Positions 54,501 through 63,219 of a DNA stretch of 64,000 nt are shown piece by piece; position 1 is the first letter of the stretch, and each line of letters opens with the position of its first letter. The stretch is taken from assembly GCF_008831285.2 (NCBI RefSeq), contig NC_045150.1, positions 11,947,868 through 12,011,867 on the forward strand. Direction: 5' to 3'. The notes beneath the pieces were generated by a model. The model did no database searches, had not been told where the DNA came from, and saw only the letters and a program-made list of their open reading frames with translations. Origin of the DNA: Nymphaea colorata (Eukaryota; Streptophyta; Magnoliopsida; Nymphaeales; Nymphaeaceae). Made by a program: the position numbers and the translations under genes.

Positions 54501-55792
54501 CATTCGTAAACATCAAAATTCATAACAATATCAATCTAGAAAGCACAACAAGTCAACAATTACATAACGTATATCACAATTTCATAACCATAGATTCATA
54601 CGTTATAAGATCCATAAGTCTATGAGATACCACATCAAAAAGCAAGTTTGAAATGTTATATATTATAACACAAGATGATGATGAAATTGTGAAAATGTTC
54701 AATGTCAATACATATAAAATGAAAGCACTCTCGACTCTCATTCATAATCTTCATCATATTCATTCTTATCCTCATCTCCATCTTCTTCTTCATGATTTAA
54801 AACAACCTATTTCCTTCCAACAAGAATCAGCCACCCACGCACAAATCTATGGTTTAATCGATGATTTCACGGTGAAAATCGCTGATTTCATAGTAGAAAT
54901 CGATGATTTTCCTCCAAGACGGCACAATCACAAGGTTAGAAATGAAGAAGGGGCGAGTTTTTATGAAGAAAACTCGAAAAGGGGGGGGGGGGGGGGGGTT
55001 CGGGGCCCCCTTTTCTAAAATCAGCTCGTATTGTACGATACAGGGCGTATCGCACCGTATCATATGATACGGGGGCCTATATCATATGTATCGTATGATA
55101 CAAGTACGATACACTCCTGTTTACGATACAGGGAGTGTATCGTATCATATTTCCTAAACGATACGATACGTATCGTACGATATGGCACCGTATCGTGCGA
55201 TACGTACAACATTGGTAAGAACAGTTTATATATAGAGCATGCAGTGTCCATGGCAGAGATATAATACCAAATGCAACCCTAAGAAGCATCAAAACAAAAA
55301 CCTTATAGTGTACCGCTGATAACTAGAGCTGAAATAGCAGTTAAGTTCCAAATAAAATGCATAACATGAAGAATCCAGTAGCAGAGTTTACTATAGAATG
55401 CACTAAGAAGCCAATCAATCCAAAAGGTAGAAGATTTGAAAATTGGAGACCTTGTCAAGGAATCAGGATCAAAATCTTGCCATTCTGCTTCTTCAATTAT
55501 TGCTGCAATACTCTTTACCCTCTGTTCAGACTCCATCGATTCTAAAAGACTTAAATCATCACTTACCAAAGCGTCTCCATCATCACATAAAATTACCTAA
55601 AGAAAATATGCACAAGGTCAATAAAATACAAGAAATGAGATATGCAGTATTGCAAAAATCAATAAACATTCTAATGGCACAGAATGTCAGCCATGAATAG
55701 TTTAGCGTAACAAAGGAACTCACCCTTCCGTTGGTGATTACACCATTCGTGCCAAAAGAACTGCCCACTTGTCTATATAGGAAATTTGCCAC
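26575..55792 (-). CDS. UGGT: UDP-glucose:glycoprotein glucosyltransferase (UGGT), C-terminal 711 codons in 17 exons; 5' part not found
   Basis: UGGT is the ER folding sensor. It adds glucose to high-mannose glycans of misfolded glycoproteins so that calnexin and calreticulin bind them again. Exons found (minus): 55792-55724, 55596-55451, 49889-49788, 47009-46862, 45138-45082, 44907-44777, 44655-44567, 44441-44098, 44008-43913, 42051-41987, 29498-29396, 29310-29152, 29055-28915, 28798-28755, 28632-28518, 26981-26829, 26748-26575. They sum to 2,136 bases, a multiple of three, with every phase matching and no stop. The GT24 catalytic part starts near [17 protein letters not shown] and has the metal-binding DAD in [10 protein letters not shown]. 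The C-terminus is RSEL, a KDEL-like ER retrieval signal. Plant UGGT is about 1,600 residues, so roughly the first 900 lie upstream, beyond 64000 or unrecognised. The introns hold many transposons, but no exon is broken. Confidence 0.95.
29585..29612. repeat. CA microsatellite in a UGGT intron
   Basis: About 14 AC units. Confidence 0.9.
30168..30300. mobile_element. Possible left end of an hAT-like element
   Basis: CTAAGTCACATGGGTACG is followed by a run of GGTACGGGTACGG / GGGTATGG words, like the ends at 45546 and 21076. No matching right end with a shared 8 bp flank was found. The right-end-like sequence at 36580-36642 has different flanks. Confidence 0.35.
31228..31505 (+). repeat. 5' LTR of the intronic copia, with a perfect palindrome
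   Basis: TG to CA, 278 bp. It contains a perfect 24 bp palindrome at 31251-31274 centred on GGATCC (half site ACCGGGTCTGGA) and, just after, arms GGGTACCGAG and CTCGGTACCC around a five-base loop. Confidence 0.95.
31506..31518 (+). other. Primer binding site
   Basis: TGGTATCAGAGCC abuts the 5' LTR. Confidence 0.93.
31519..31877 (+). repeat. GC-rich imperfect repeat in the copia leader
   Basis: The leader between the primer site and gag is built of variants of GCCGCCGCCGTCCAGCGCTGCC-like words of 15-21 bases. It stays open in several frames on both strands, giving Ala/Pro/Arg-rich translations that are not real proteins. Confidence 0.7.
31878..32654 (+). CDS. Copia Gag, ending at a premature TAA
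   Basis: 258 codons from ATGGCCGAAGAG. The UBN2-type Gag region is clear ([45 protein letters not shown]). The frame stops inside the zinc knuckle: CSHCNK, then TAA, then GHSVDFYW, where the last cysteine of CX2CX4HX4C is also replaced by Tyr. Gag would thus lack its nucleic-acid-binding knuckle. An open frame upstream of the ATG reads through the GC-rich leader and is not part of Gag. Confidence 0.9.
   Translation: MAEEMSLKIDDALDSGSNTKSEILPVQVTSIQLNKDNYLSWSAALEIGITSRGRLSYITGEKPAPSKTDPRWATWALEDSQVKVWIISSVSADIQPLILRKSTAYDMWTVLARMYGRKKRVLRTYQIKRSIYSLKQGDLSVAAFFAALKTKWEELDYHVNDDWHYGSDHALYWDKEWMDRTFIFLGGLRDEFESIRSQILNCDEVPGIEEVYARVESEEQRRQVMHIDTSQGSSPSAFVSRASGIGQRPVRRCSHCNK
32655..36176 (+). pseudogene. 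Copia Pol with one in-frame stop
   Basis: Same frame as Gag. Protease [17 protein letters not shown]-pre-integrase [10 protein letters not shown] to CEVCQLAKH; integrase [15 protein letters not shown] and NGVAERKN; then TAG at 33879-33881; then [18 protein letters not shown], reverse transcriptase [21 protein letters not shown] with catalytic YVDDM, and RNase [29 protein letters not shown] and [13 protein letters not shown]. Apart from the stops all catalytic motifs are intact. With near-identical LTRs, the stops are either very recent or were present in a copy moved in trans. Confidence 0.93.
36158..36170 (+). other. Polypurine tract of the intronic copia
   Basis: GCTTGAGGGGGAG abuts the 3' LTR. 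Confidence 0.85.
36171..36448 (+). repeat. 3' LTR of the intronic copia
   Basis: 278 bp; I find a single difference from the 5' LTR (G for A in the CTCC.TGG segment). It is followed by CTTCT, the target duplication. Confidence 0.96.
36539..36642. mobile_element. AT microsatellite and possible right end of an hAT-like element
   Basis: About 18 AT units (36539-36575) are followed by CAGCTGCATCCACATACCCATG and an end reading GTACCCATGTGACATAG at 36642. This resembles the right end of the complete small element at 45546-45871. Its left end is not identified. Confidence 0.4.
36650..41092 (+). mobile_element. Decayed Ty1/copia element lacking its 5' LTR
   Basis: Broken copia domains in order on the plus strand: a Gag-like segment ([16 protein letters not shown], about 36770), a remnant protease (about 37690), [14 protein letters not shown] (37970-38020), [27 protein letters not shown], reverse transcriptase with VVYVDN at 39900 (the box normally reads YVDD), RNase H remnants to 40800, a purine tract AAGGGGGAG and a 3' LTR. 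Many stops and frameshifts show that it is old. It is of the same lineage as the fragments at 45.9 and 58.9 kb. The 5' end fades near 36650 beside an hAT-like end. Confidence 0.85.
40875..41092 (+). repeat. 3' LTR of the decayed copia
   Basis: 218 bp from TGTTAGTTATAG to CTCGCAACA, directly after the purine tract. No 5' partner was found to date it. Confidence 0.7.
41093..41986 (-). other. Distal part of the 12.5 kb UGGT intron
   Basis: AT-rich sequence with runs of T and A between the decayed copia and the exon at 41987. Nothing recognised. Confidence 0.6.
41987..44907 (-). CDS. UGGT: UGGT exon block 2 (five exons)
   Basis: [21 protein letters not shown] to EPVIA (44907-44777), [21 protein letters not shown] (44655-44567), the largest exon [21 protein letters not shown] to EKRKE (44441-44098), [21 protein letters not shown] to VPSG (44008-43913), and [22 protein letters not shown] (42051-41987), which begins the catalytic domain. 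The next exon downstream is 12.5 kb away at 29498. The exon ending GGG|GTAACC at 43913 has a weak donor, so a slightly different end there is possible. Confidence 0.92.
45082..55792 (-). CDS. UGGT: UGGT exon block 1 (five exons, folding-sensor region)
   Basis: [22 protein letters not shown] (55792-55724), [20 protein letters not shown] to DPDSLT (55596-55451), [21 protein letters not shown] (49889-49788), [21 protein letters not shown] to RIVLNPV (47009-46862) and [19 protein letters not shown] (45138-45082). These match the region before the catalytic domain that belongs to the substrate-sensing part of UGGT. Upstream of 55792 I could not recognise the next exon in the 8 kb left in the window. 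Confidence 0.93.
45546..45871. mobile_element. 326 bp hAT-like non-autonomous element
   Basis: The ends CTATGCCACATGGGTGTGG and GTACTCATATGACATAG are imperfect inverted repeats. The flanks CGTATTTG (45538-45545) and TGTATTTG (45872-45879) match at seven of eight bases, as expected for an old 8 bp hAT target duplication. It lies in the UGGT intron between the exons at 47009-46862 and 45138-45082. It has no coding capacity. Confidence 0.7.
45886..46610 (+). mobile_element. Copia fragment: protease and GAG-pre-integrase region
   Basis: Reads [21 protein letters not shown] (protease triad DSG), [41 protein letters not shown], a stop, then [10 protein letters not shown] before the frame is lost. 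Closely similar to 60240-60560 of the copia at 58.9 kb. There are no LTRs, so it is a stray internal fragment in a UGGT intron. Confidence 0.85.
48431..48924. repeat. Solo LTR with perfect 5 bp target duplication
   Basis: 494 bp from TGTTAGAATG to TGATTTACA, flanked on both sides by CTAGG (48426-48430, 48925-48929). Inside are a TATA-like TATAAATAAGG at 48724, a T-rich region and a strong hairpin at 48624-48700. No internal coding region remains, so it arose by recombination between two LTRs. The family is not identified. Confidence 0.88.
48624..48700. other. Inverted repeat with 37-base arms inside the solo LTR
   Basis: The arms AGGGGAACTAGCTGTTGGGCC and so on pair with GGCCCAACAGCCATTTCCCCT around the central palindrome GGCTAGAATTCTAGCC, with about three mismatches and a one-base bulge. 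It could form a cruciform in DNA or a long stem in RNA. Confidence 0.88.
49890..52861 (-). other. UGGT intron, 5' part, with a poly-G tract
   Basis: AT-rich intron sequence. The only striking feature is the G run at 51601-51665. No ORF or transposon end recognised. Confidence 0.55.
51601..51665 (+). repeat. Long G tract, G-quadruplex candidate
   Basis: A T run followed by about 27 consecutive G, then G-rich words and another run of nine or ten G. It is on the strand opposite to UGGT transcription, so the UGGT pre-mRNA would have poly-C here. Read length in such a tract is uncertain. Confidence 0.8.
52862..53238. repeat. Direct repeat, copy 1 (copy 2 at 53287-53666)
   Basis: From CAAATATCAGAAGTTTCAC to ACAGTTAAAGATCAAA. 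Repeats with a period of about 425 bases. A TTTGAACACAAAT spacer follows copy 1 and recurs after the element that follows copy 2. It may be part of an LTR, but no ends were found. Confidence 0.88.
53287..53666. repeat. Direct repeat, copy 2
   Basis: Partner of 52862-53238, differing by scattered substitutions and small indels, including an insertion near the polyA-rich middle. A terminal-inverted-repeat element begins at its right edge. Confidence 0.88.
53670..54019. mobile_element. 350 bp element with inverted ends TGTCTCAAAAAACG / CGTTTTTTGTGACA
   Basis: The outer 14 bases match as inverted repeats at 13 positions, and the interior is full of ACGGG, ATACGGGTATTACACG and CGTTTTATACG words forming smaller inverted repeats. 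It interrupts the spacer of the 425 bp tandem repeat (TTTGAACACAAAT resumes directly after). A clear target duplication was not found, so the exact ends are uncertain. Confidence 0.6.
54271..55214. mobile_element. 944 bp non-autonomous hAT element with perfect 8 bp target duplication
   Basis: The ends CAATGTTGTA and TACAACATTG are perfect 10 bp inverted repeats, flanked by GTAAGAAC on both sides (54263-54270 and 55215-55222). Subterminal DNA is packed with GTATCG/CGATAC words, especially at 55025-55205. A run of about 18 G followed by TTCGGGGCCCCC lies near 54980. Read from the right, its end parallels that of the BED-transposase hAT at 63.2 kb, down to the GTATCG block followed by an AAGGGG..CCCCTTTT segment, so it is a likely deletion derivative of that family. 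Confidence 0.92.
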
Positions 55793-58700
55793 CTGCAACA
55801 GATGCAGAATTTCAACTCAAAGAGTGCCCTTTACAGATATGCTCTATGATTAGAAAGTTTTTTTTTACAAGCGAGGGAGTTAATGACTAAACTTTGGTCA
55901 GCATATATACGTAAAACCACAGTCAAAAAAATATATCTTTCTTGAATTTATCAGCAAGGTTTTTCTTCGGTACTAATTGGAAAGTTTGTTTCCCCAAAAA
56001 TCTTGGGAGTCCAAAAAATAATAAAACATAAAAAATAATAGAGAAAATTATGTATAAGCTTTTTACTAATTTTACTACAAAAAACAATGACAAAATAAAA
56101 ATAATTATTAAAATGTTAATATAAACCCAAAAAGTCCAAATATAACAAAATGATTTTATGGAAAGCAATGTAAAAATATCACAACATTCAATATTTTATT
56201 TTGCAATATTTTCAAAACATCAGCATAATTTTTTCTTCAGTTCATTTGTTTTTGCCTTTGGTGTTTTTATCACAATATTTTGAAAATATGGCCAATAGTT
56301 GTGACTGTGCATAACGTAGCACCCAATAGAAAACCATTATGATGCTCAAGTGCCACATAACTAATAGAACAAAATTTGGCTTCAGATAAGACCCCATCAA
56401 AAATAAATGATGTCAGACTAACCAACGGTTATGGAACAGTTACAGCGGATAAAATTTAGCTGCAGAAATAGCAATATAACACATTACACATGTGAATATT
56501 ATTTGCATGTACATTGACTGACTGAACCTTAAGCTCTTGGATTGCAGGATGGCAAGTGGAAATAAGAACCCTAGCTCACTTATGCTGCAGTCCAAGCATA
56601 TACAATGTAGCCTCCTTTTCTTATGTGCAGCTGGGGATGGAGTGGTTTCTCAAGAATGCAATTTCATGTTTCAGTCCATGACTGGAGGCCAAGGTTTCAA
56701 TTGGGTTGCTTTCTTATCCTGGAAATAAGGGATCTTATCCCATCAATTGATATTATGTGCAGAGAGGCTGATCCAACTCTTAGGCTGTCACATTCACATA
56801 CTGCAGTCTTCAAGGTTTATCTTGGCCTTGATCTGGAAAAATGCCATATATGAGCTTAGGGATGATTCCAGATTGGCAGCCATCAATCCACCCCTATGCA
56901 AACTTGCAATAGGAAAAACTGTATTCCACACGTAGCCTGGGTTCTAGCAAACTTGGTGATTGTGATGCAGAAAAACTAACAGTACTAAGCATTAAGCCAC
57001 GTGTCTCAAGCCATTTGCATGTGCATATACAGGTTCAATAAAAACTCTGGTGTGTCCAAAATGCAGATACCCTAGTTCAGACATCTTTTCAGTACAGGGA
57101 AGCTGAAGCAGTTGCACTAACTGATTTCTTCAACGCTTGTTATACTTTTGAATATGTATGGCAATATAACCACATCTTCTCAGATCCTTGAAACCTGACG
57201 TCCTTTGTGTCAGGCCTGTTGTCCTTTAAAACTTTATTTTATTTCATAAAATTCTGAAATTTTGAATTGTATTAAAATTGTACATACATAGATACATACA
57301 TATACCCTTGCTGCACCCACACCCATGCTACTTATGCTTCCTCATAAGCTCACATTGCTAGTGGGATATTTAATGCTCCCGAAAGTGACTGAAAGACAAG
57401 CAATATCATGCTTCTCTCACACTTCCATTGTGATTCCCACACTTCTCATGCTCAAATCATCCACTGCCTCACGTTCAAACCCCTTACCGCATCCCTTGTG
57501 ATCCTCTCACAATTCTCTTACTTAAATTTTTCACCCTTATTGCACCAACAATCCTTTTTCTGGAAATGAAGGGTCCCCCCCCTCTGGAAAGTTGGAAACA
57601 CAACAGAATCGGCTTTCTAATGTTCTTTGAGATTCTCTTGCACTTCCCAACTCAAAATTTAAGGTTTTTTTTCATGTTTTTCAAATGTTTCTTGTGTGCT
57701 TTGCTTTATGTTCCCTGTCCGCTTATCTTGCATCTTCTCTAAACAGGTAACCATGTCTCAAGTCTTAAAATTTGATATGTTCTTAAAAAATCATTATAAA
57801 CCTTATCATTGAGTATAAAAAAATTATTAACAGTATTTCCAAACAATTTTATTCCTCGAACTTGATGAACGTAGTTGGCAAATATGACAAAATACAATAT
57901 ATAACTCTAGTTATTATTGTGTGCACTAAGAACTCAAGATAAATGCAGTTTTTTAGCTGATAAATATATTACACAGTTCATTACTATTCATGCTTTAATT
58001 TCTGAAGAATAAAAATGCTTACAATTTTTTATTAGTGGAAGAGAACATAGCCATATACTCCCTTTCAATTTTTGTTCAATTCTCTACTCCCAATTCAGTT
58101 ACCAGTTTGTTTCCGTAGTTTCTGTTTACTAAGTCCTTTGAGTTCTCTTGCATCTTGCTTCCACCATATCACTTCTCACTTGTGTTTCCTAGTTTCGCAA
58201 CTTTGCTCATCACAGCTGACCAATTTCACCAACCGAGTAAGCTGAGTTGAGAATTATGGGGAATGGTAAACATTGGATAGAGCAATAGTATGGAATGAGA
58301 CTTCCTGACCTGACAAATAGTATGGTGAGTCCCCTCTCCAATGATTATCTTCCCCCTACCAAAATAAGAAACAGGTCGAAGAATCTTACCTCCATCACCG
58401 GTCACATGCGCAGCAATCCTGAACAACACACCACTTTCCATAATCATTCAGTTCCACTTTCAGGTTCAGCTCAACCAAGGGAGAAATGAGAAGCTCTTAG
58501 TATCTGATGTATCCTTCTTGTTGTTGTTTCCTTTATCTCATTAACCTGCAGGCCTTTTCCCTTATTTTGTAAATTGAACCAGCAATTTGTCTTCACGTCC
58601 TCTCTTGTTGCAAATGAAACACGTGGGAGCATGTCTTTGTCCAGCAGTGAATGGATGGTGTACTAGGAGTGGGCAAAAGTCCTTGTCCACAACCCTGTCC

Positions 58701-58879
58701 TCTCCTACCTGCATTTAGGGGTGGGGGTTGGGCCGTCCCTGCCCAATTCGAAGTTGGGCCTGGGTTGGCCTGGGTCCCATTTTTGCAGCCCGGGCCTAGG
58801 CCTAGCGTCCACTCTTACCTGCGTTGTTGTAGCCCTGTCCTCTCCCATAGGACATAGTAGTAGCTAACACTTTATGTGC
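55793..58879 (-). other. Upstream of the last recognised UGGT exon: presumed intron
   Basis: 3.1 kb of AT-rich DNA. A short hAT-like or LTR-like GGGCCTGGGTTGGCCTGGG region lies at 58690-58820. I looked for further UGGT exons and found none I trust, so this may be intron or lie beyond a lost 5' part. Confidence 0.45.
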
Positions 58880-61800
58880 TGTTGAATTAGAAGGGTTTAT
58901 GTTTCTAGGTGGTTCTTTGCAATATTTAATAGTTAGGAGGTCTCTTTAAACATTCCTCTATTTTTGGTTGATGTAATTTGTAAATACTTTTTCTACCCTA
59001 ATCTCTTTATTATGGAGATTAGGGTTAGTGAATAGATTAACGTTTCTCTCTCTAAAGCTACCGCTGTAACATGGTATCAGAGCAGGCGATCTCCACCCTT
59101 CTTCCCCAGCGGCTGTCGTGATTTTCCGACGACCCCTTCTCCTCTTTCTCTCCCATCTCTTTCCACGTCTTCTCTTCCTCTAGCCTTCCTTTCTCTCTTC
59201 TCTCTGATGATCGAAAGATAATGAAGCAGCGTGGGAGGGGAACCTAATCACATGTGAGAGGTATGTGTGATTAGGTCCCCAACGTGGATGTAGTGGAGCG
59301 TAAGCAACTGCGAGGGAGTTGTAATGGAAAGTTATAAGTCACATCTAGCTTCATGGATGAATAACAGCACATGGACTCCATTATTATTCAGATCTAGGCT
59401 CGTGGAGAAGTAGCTGCATGTGGATTCTTGTTCAGATCTGTGCTCGTGGAAGAACTGCATGTGGACCATATTCTTATCATATTTTTTGCTTACTGTGAAA
59501 AGTGGCTGCAAGTGGAATAGCTGCACGTTGGGTATATTTTTTTTCCAGATTGAATGAATGTTTTATAATCTGGTGGACTGTTTTGAACAGCAAGTTCATA
59601 TATTTTTGTTCACTTATTGATTGTTGTGATTGGTGGACTGATTTACTGAACAGCAAGTTAATATATTTTAGTTCACTTATTGATTATTGTGATTGGTGGA
59701 CTAAACTTTTTTAAGGACTGCTTTTAGTACGAATATATATCTGCTGCCTAAGTTTTCTCAAGATTGATTGTTGCGCGTTATACTCTTGATTTGATCATAC
59801 TGCAACCAGATTAAGATCACATTGTCAAGTCATGTACTATGGCCACTGAAGACAAGACAGAGATGGAGTATGAGCATAAGAACACAGGCAATCTCTTTTC
59901 TTATGGCTCTACTATAAAGTTAGATGGATCTATTTGTGGGAAAATAGAGCATTTAGAAGACAGATGTTGGGATAAACATGGTCATCCTTCCGCTATACCC
60001 CTAGGAAGAGGTGTTGCATCGAAGCAAGGCAAAAATTCATTACAGTCTCCTATTGGATCTGTTCAGGCAGCTTCATCAGTAGTAGAGGGGTCTTTATCTT
60101 CTTCCAATCCTGAGACTGTGACTGTGAATATCAACTAGTCAGAGTATGAGGAGCTCTTAGCACACAGATCTACTCAACCATCAGCCTCTAGAGCTATGAT
60201 AGACAATGTTATATCTGTTGATACTACTCCACATGATACAGGTACTACTTGGATTAATGATTCAGGAGCATCGATACACTTTTGTAGTAGACCTTCTATG
60301 TTTACCGTGCTACGCACATTACCTCAGACACGTCATGTGAGACTTGCAGATGGTAGATGGTCTCCTATTATGGGTTATGGAGATATTAAGATTTCTCAGT
60401 CTATGACAATTCCTAATGTGTTATAGGCTCTTAAGTTTCCCACTAATCTCTTATCAGTTAGACAATTGATTAATGATTTACATTGTCGTGTTACATTTGA
60501 CTCTGATGTATGTTCATTTCAGGACTTGCAAACTGGGAAGACGATTGGTGGATGCTATGAGAAAGGGGACATCTACTTCCTGTTTGATTCTATGGGTATT
60601 GCAGCCGTCTCGACTTCTTCATTGTCCTCCTCCTTCGAGTGGCATCCAAGACTTGGTCATCCATCTGTCTCCAAACCCCGTCACCTACTTCCCCATCTAT
60701 CCATACCAGAGTCGTTCCAGTGTGAAGCTTGTCAACTTGGCAAGCACACCCATAGCAGTTATTCATCGAGTCTTAGTCTGTCTAGTTGTGGATTATTTGA
60801 TCTTCTTCATGTTGATGTGTGGGGTCTTAGCAGAGTTGCTAGTAGGTCTAGATTTCATTATTTCCTTGTCATTGTTGATGGTTATTCTCGAGTCGCTTGG
60901 GTTTTCCTTTTGAAAAAAAGGTCTGAAGTCATATGTACCTCAAGAACCTTATTATTGAAATAAAGATCCAGTTTGGTATACTTGTTAAAAGCATTCGCAC
61001 TGATAACGCTCTTGAGTTCAAGGTATCTACCTTAATGAAATTTTACTCTGATAATGACATTTCTCCTCAGTTTACTTGTCCCCATACCTCCCAGCAAAAT
61101 GGAGTAGCTGGGCGAAAACATCGCCAACTTTTGAATGTGGCACACTCCCTAATGCTTCGTACTAATCTACCTACATATTTTTGGGGAGATGTCATCCTCA
61201 CTCCTTGTTACTTGACCAACCGTTTACCCTCATCCTCCATTGACAACAAGGTTTCCATTAAACTTATGCACCCACAACGACCCTTGTTTCCAGTAGCTCC
61301 CAAAGTATTTAGTTGCACATGCTTCGTTCACATACTTGGACCCACACGTGATAAATTGGGTGTCCAAGCCATTAAGTGTATCTTTATTGACTACTCCAGG
61401 AATCATAAAGGTTACAAATGCTTTGACTCATTGACTCAAAAAGAGTATATCAGTACGGATGTCACATTCTTTGAGTCTCAGCCTTATTATAGTTCCTCAC
61501 CTACGTCTACTGAGATGTCACCGTCATTTGACCCACTACATATTCCTCCTATTCCTTTGGAGTCATTCCCTTACAAGTCTCCTTTTGGGGATTCTCCTGT
61601 TGTAGTGTCCAAGTTTCGTGATTCTCCGCTGGTCTACACACATCGACAGGACCCTTCTCATGATCCTTCCTCAACTGCTTCTCAGGAGATAAGTATATAT
61701 GAAGTGAATATACCTAGTCCATCTGATCCCTGTTAGGACTTCCTTATTGTTGTTCGCAAAGGTAAGCAACAATGTACTCTACATCATATATCTCATTTTG

Positions 61801-63185
61801 TTTCTACTGACGGAGTTGGTAAAAGTATGCAACAGTTTATTCAAGCTCTAGCTGCCCATGCAGTTCCTACTTGTCACCAACAGGCCTTATTAGATACCCA
61901 ATGGAAACAGGCTATGCAAGATAAGATGGATGAATTAGTTCAGCGAAGCACTTGAGAACTTGTTGATCCTCCTCCTGATTGTGACATTGTTGGCTCCAAG
62001 TGAGTATTCACAATGAAATATAATTCTGATGGTTCTATGGAAATATACAAAACTCGATTGGTTGCTAAGGGCTACACGCAGACTTACGGGATTGATTTCT
62101 TTGAGACTTTCTCTCCTGTTGCTCGGTTGGGAACCATTCATCTTATCATCTTTGTGGTTGTACACCATGACTGGCACATGTATCAGCTTGATGTCAAAAA
62201 TGCATTTTTGTATGGTGATCTCGATGAGACTGTCTATATGCAACAATCACCAGGGTTTGAACGATAGGGGGAGTATAGAAAAGTGTGCAAACTGAAGGAA
62301 GCTATTTATGGACTCAAGCAGAGTCCTCGTGCGTGGTTTCACAAGTTCTCTGAGGTAGTCTCAAAATGTGGCTTTGCGAGATCCCCTCTTGATCATTCTC
62401 TGTTTATCAAGAAGAATTCCAGGGGTATGACCGTGCTAGTGGTTTATGTTGATGATATTATCCTGAGAGGTGACTCTGATCAAGAAATTTCTGATACACA
62501 GTTGTTTCTTCAAAAACACTTTGTGACTAAAGATCTTGGTCAACACGATATTTCATGGGAATAGAAGTTGCTCGCAACAGGGAATGTGTAGTTCTTTCTC
62601 AACGGAAGTATGTTCTTGATTTATTGCAGGACACTAGGATGCTAGGAGCTAAACCGGACAATCTACCTATGAATCCAAGCATACATCTTCATGATGACCA
62701 ATCAAAATTAGTGGATTCTCGATCATACAGATCTCTTATTGGAAAGCTCCTCTATGTTACTGTGATCAAACCAGACATTAGCTTTGCAATTGAGAAACTA
62801 AGTCAATTTATGGAAAGACTCAGGAAAGTTCATTGAGATGTTGTTTTAATGGTGGTCAAATATCTGAATCGTCTCTTGGCAAAAGACTTTTGTTCACTAA
62901 AGGCAAGACCCTGGAAGTGGAACTCTATAGTGATGCTGACTATGCTGGCTCAGTCGAAGACAGAAAATCTACCACAGGATTTTGTGTATTTGTGGGAGGC
63001 AACCTCATATCTTGGAGAAGCAAAAAGCAAGGTGTGGTGTCAAGATCTAGTGCAGAATCCGAATACAGAGCTATGGCTCAAACTGCTGCTGAAATGACTT
63101 GGGCTAAATCCATGTTGTCTAGCCTAAGTGTGTGGATTCCACTTCCCATGAAGATGTATTGTGACAATCAAGCAGTCACATACAT
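58880..63185 (+). mobile_element. Degenerate Ty1/copia element, right end broken by an hAT insertion
   Basis: A 5' LTR (58880-59071, TGTTGAATTAG to GCTGTAACA), primer site TGGTATCAGAGCAGG at 59072, a leader with tandem repeats (59570-59703), a gag remnant (59839-60138), then pol with several stops and frameshifts: [77 protein letters not shown], reverse transcriptase TRLVAKGYTQTYGIDFFETFS with VVYVDDI, RNase H YSDADYAGSVEDRKSTTGF, SSAESEYRA and YCDNQAVTYI. The sequence leaves copia at 63185. Its 3' LTR is outside the window, so it cannot be dated. Confidence 0.9.
59839..60138 (+). pseudogene. Copia gag with an internal deletion
   Basis: 99 codons: a start like MATEDKTEMEYEHKNTGN runs within about 35 residues into what looks like the end of a zinc knuckle (CWDKHGHPS) and a linker. 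The roughly 200-residue UBN2 core seen in the other copia elements here is absent. The element could not make particles by itself. Confidence 0.6.
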
Positions 63186-63198
63186 CAATGTTATCTAG
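60196..63198 (+). pseudogene. Copia pol, broken frames
   Basis: Protease to RNase H spread over several frames: 60196-60426, 60466-60963, 60933-61736 (frameshift at the integrase core), 62013-62267, 62283-62564, 62555-62836 and 62833-63198. Stops fall at 60424-60426, 61734-61736, 61953-61955, 62265-62267 and elsewhere. The reverse transcriptase catalytic YVDDI is kept. Copia sequence ends near YCDNQAVTYI, where the hAT begins. Confidence 0.85.
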
Positions 63199-63219
63199 TC
63201 ACATACATCAATGTTATCT
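63174..63219. repeat. 23 bp perfect tandem repeat at the copia/hAT junction
   Basis: AGTCACATACATCAATGTTA plus TCT occurs at 63174-63196 and again at 63197-63219. Each copy holds ACATACAT (a candidate 8 bp target site) followed by CAATGTTATCT (the candidate hAT terminus). Confidence 0.93.

Noticed and set aside
58226-58447. Minus frame considered as an upstream UGGT exon
   Set aside because: No resemblance to the UGGT region expected before VANFLYRQ, and the phase does not join to 55792.
58690-58820. GGGCC-rich patch considered as a gene or CpG-type promoter
   Set aside because: It is a degenerate GGGCCTGGGC repeat like those at DNA transposon ends, only about 130 bases long, with no ORF of interest.
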